From an uncultured Acetatifactor sp. (GTDB lineage: Bacteria > Bacillota > Clostridia > Lachnospirales > Lachnospiraceae): a stretch of 23,249 nt of DNA. The DNA is taken from assembly GCA_910586775.1 (NCBI GenBank), contig CAJUJN010000064.1, positions 1-23,249 of the forward strand. Reading direction: 5' to 3'. The notes under the pieces were generated by a model. That model saw only the letters and a program-made list of their open reading frames with translations. It ran no database searches and was not told the origin of the DNA. Positions 23,144 through 23,249 of the stretch are shown in pieces (positions within the stretch are counted from its first letter, which is position 1; every line of letters begins with the position of its first letter). The translations under genes were made by a program, and so were the position numbers.

Positions 23144-23224
23144 ATGACAAAGACAGACAGAAGAAAACGCAGGAAAAAGGCACCGGCAGTTCTGGGGTTC
23201 TTTCTGAACTTTGGGTATAATTAA
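23144..23224 (+). CDS. Tiny basic peptide, 26 aa
   Basis: ATG 23144 with a textbook AAGGAGG (23131-23137) 6 nt upstream encodes 26 residues: a highly basic first half (MTKTDRRKRRKKA) and a hydrophobic/aromatic second half (PAVLGFFLNFGYN), ending TAA 23222-23224. It is preceded by a candidate promoter and followed by a terminator-like hairpin. It could be a small membrane-associated peptide, a regulatory leader peptide for a gene beyond the window, or a remnant. The quality of the ribosome site argues that it is translated. Confidence 0.5.
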   Translation: MTKTDRRKRRKKAPAVLGFFLNFGYN

Positions 23225-23232
23225 TAAAAAAG

Positions 23233-23249
23233 ACAGGTTTTATGCCTGT
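23233..23249 (+). terminator. Probable terminator, cut by the window edge
   Basis: ACAGG (23233-23237) pairs with CCTGT (23245-23249), preceded by a run of A (23225-23231 region). The T-run expected on the 3' side lies outside the window. Confidence 0.5.

Overview
The window looks like a chromosomal segment from a Clostridia bacterium, most likely a Lachnospiraceae gut-type organism. This rests on gene content (an MsmX-type sugar ATPase beside a PucR/CdaR regulator, a DUF624 membrane protein, a DUF6128-like protein, ispE followed by a GntR regulator, murI followed by DUF1934), strong AGGAGG-type ribosome sites and moderate GC. I assign no genus.

Layout. (1) Positions 1-9203 are read on the + strand: metG, an alpha/beta hydrolase, a GNAT acetyltransferase plus DUF624 pair, the sugar-ABC ATPase msmX, a PucR/CdaR-type regulator, and a DUF6128-like protein with an internally repetitive linker. 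(2) Positions 9321-15205 are read on the - strand: a PflX-like radical SAM protein, the SRP RNA gene (ffs), a small lineage-type protein, then ispE, gntR, a membrane-anchored small protein, murI and DUF1934. (3) Positions 15273-15413 carry back-to-back promoters, one for ispE and one for the rightward operon. That operon starts with a roughly 300-nt structured leader and continues with a MoxR AAA+ ATPase, a DUF5682-type protein and a VWA protein. Its order and sizes recall E. coli yehL-yehM-yehP. (4) Positions 20596-23249 are an accessory-looking tail: an orphan gene of lower GC, an internally deleted second copy of the VWA gene, a 39-bp tandem array leading into a Uma2-family PD-(D/E)XK gene, and a tiny basic ORF with its own promoter, structured leader and probable terminator.

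How genes work together. metG, murI, ispE and ffs are housekeeping genes (translation, peptidoglycan D-Glu supply, isoprenoid precursors, protein targeting). msmX probably energises several carbohydrate ABC importers whose permeases lie elsewhere. The MoxR, DUF5682 and VWA proteins probably act as one AAA+ remodelling module, with the VWA protein as metal-dependent adaptor.

Main novelties: (a) a dispersed intergenic repeat family (five loci) whose copies share a -35/-10-like pair with fixed 18-bp spacing; in four of the five loci the pair points at the next gene; (b) the structured leader of the MoxR operon; (c) the in-frame 750-bp deletion between 7-bp microhomologies in the second VWA copy, with very uneven divergence on the two sides of the junction; (d) the 39-bp array, each unit of which carries a Shine-Dalgarno-like core; (e) the 26-codon basic ORF at the right edge. 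No tRNA, rRNA, CRISPR array or complete insertion sequence was recognised.
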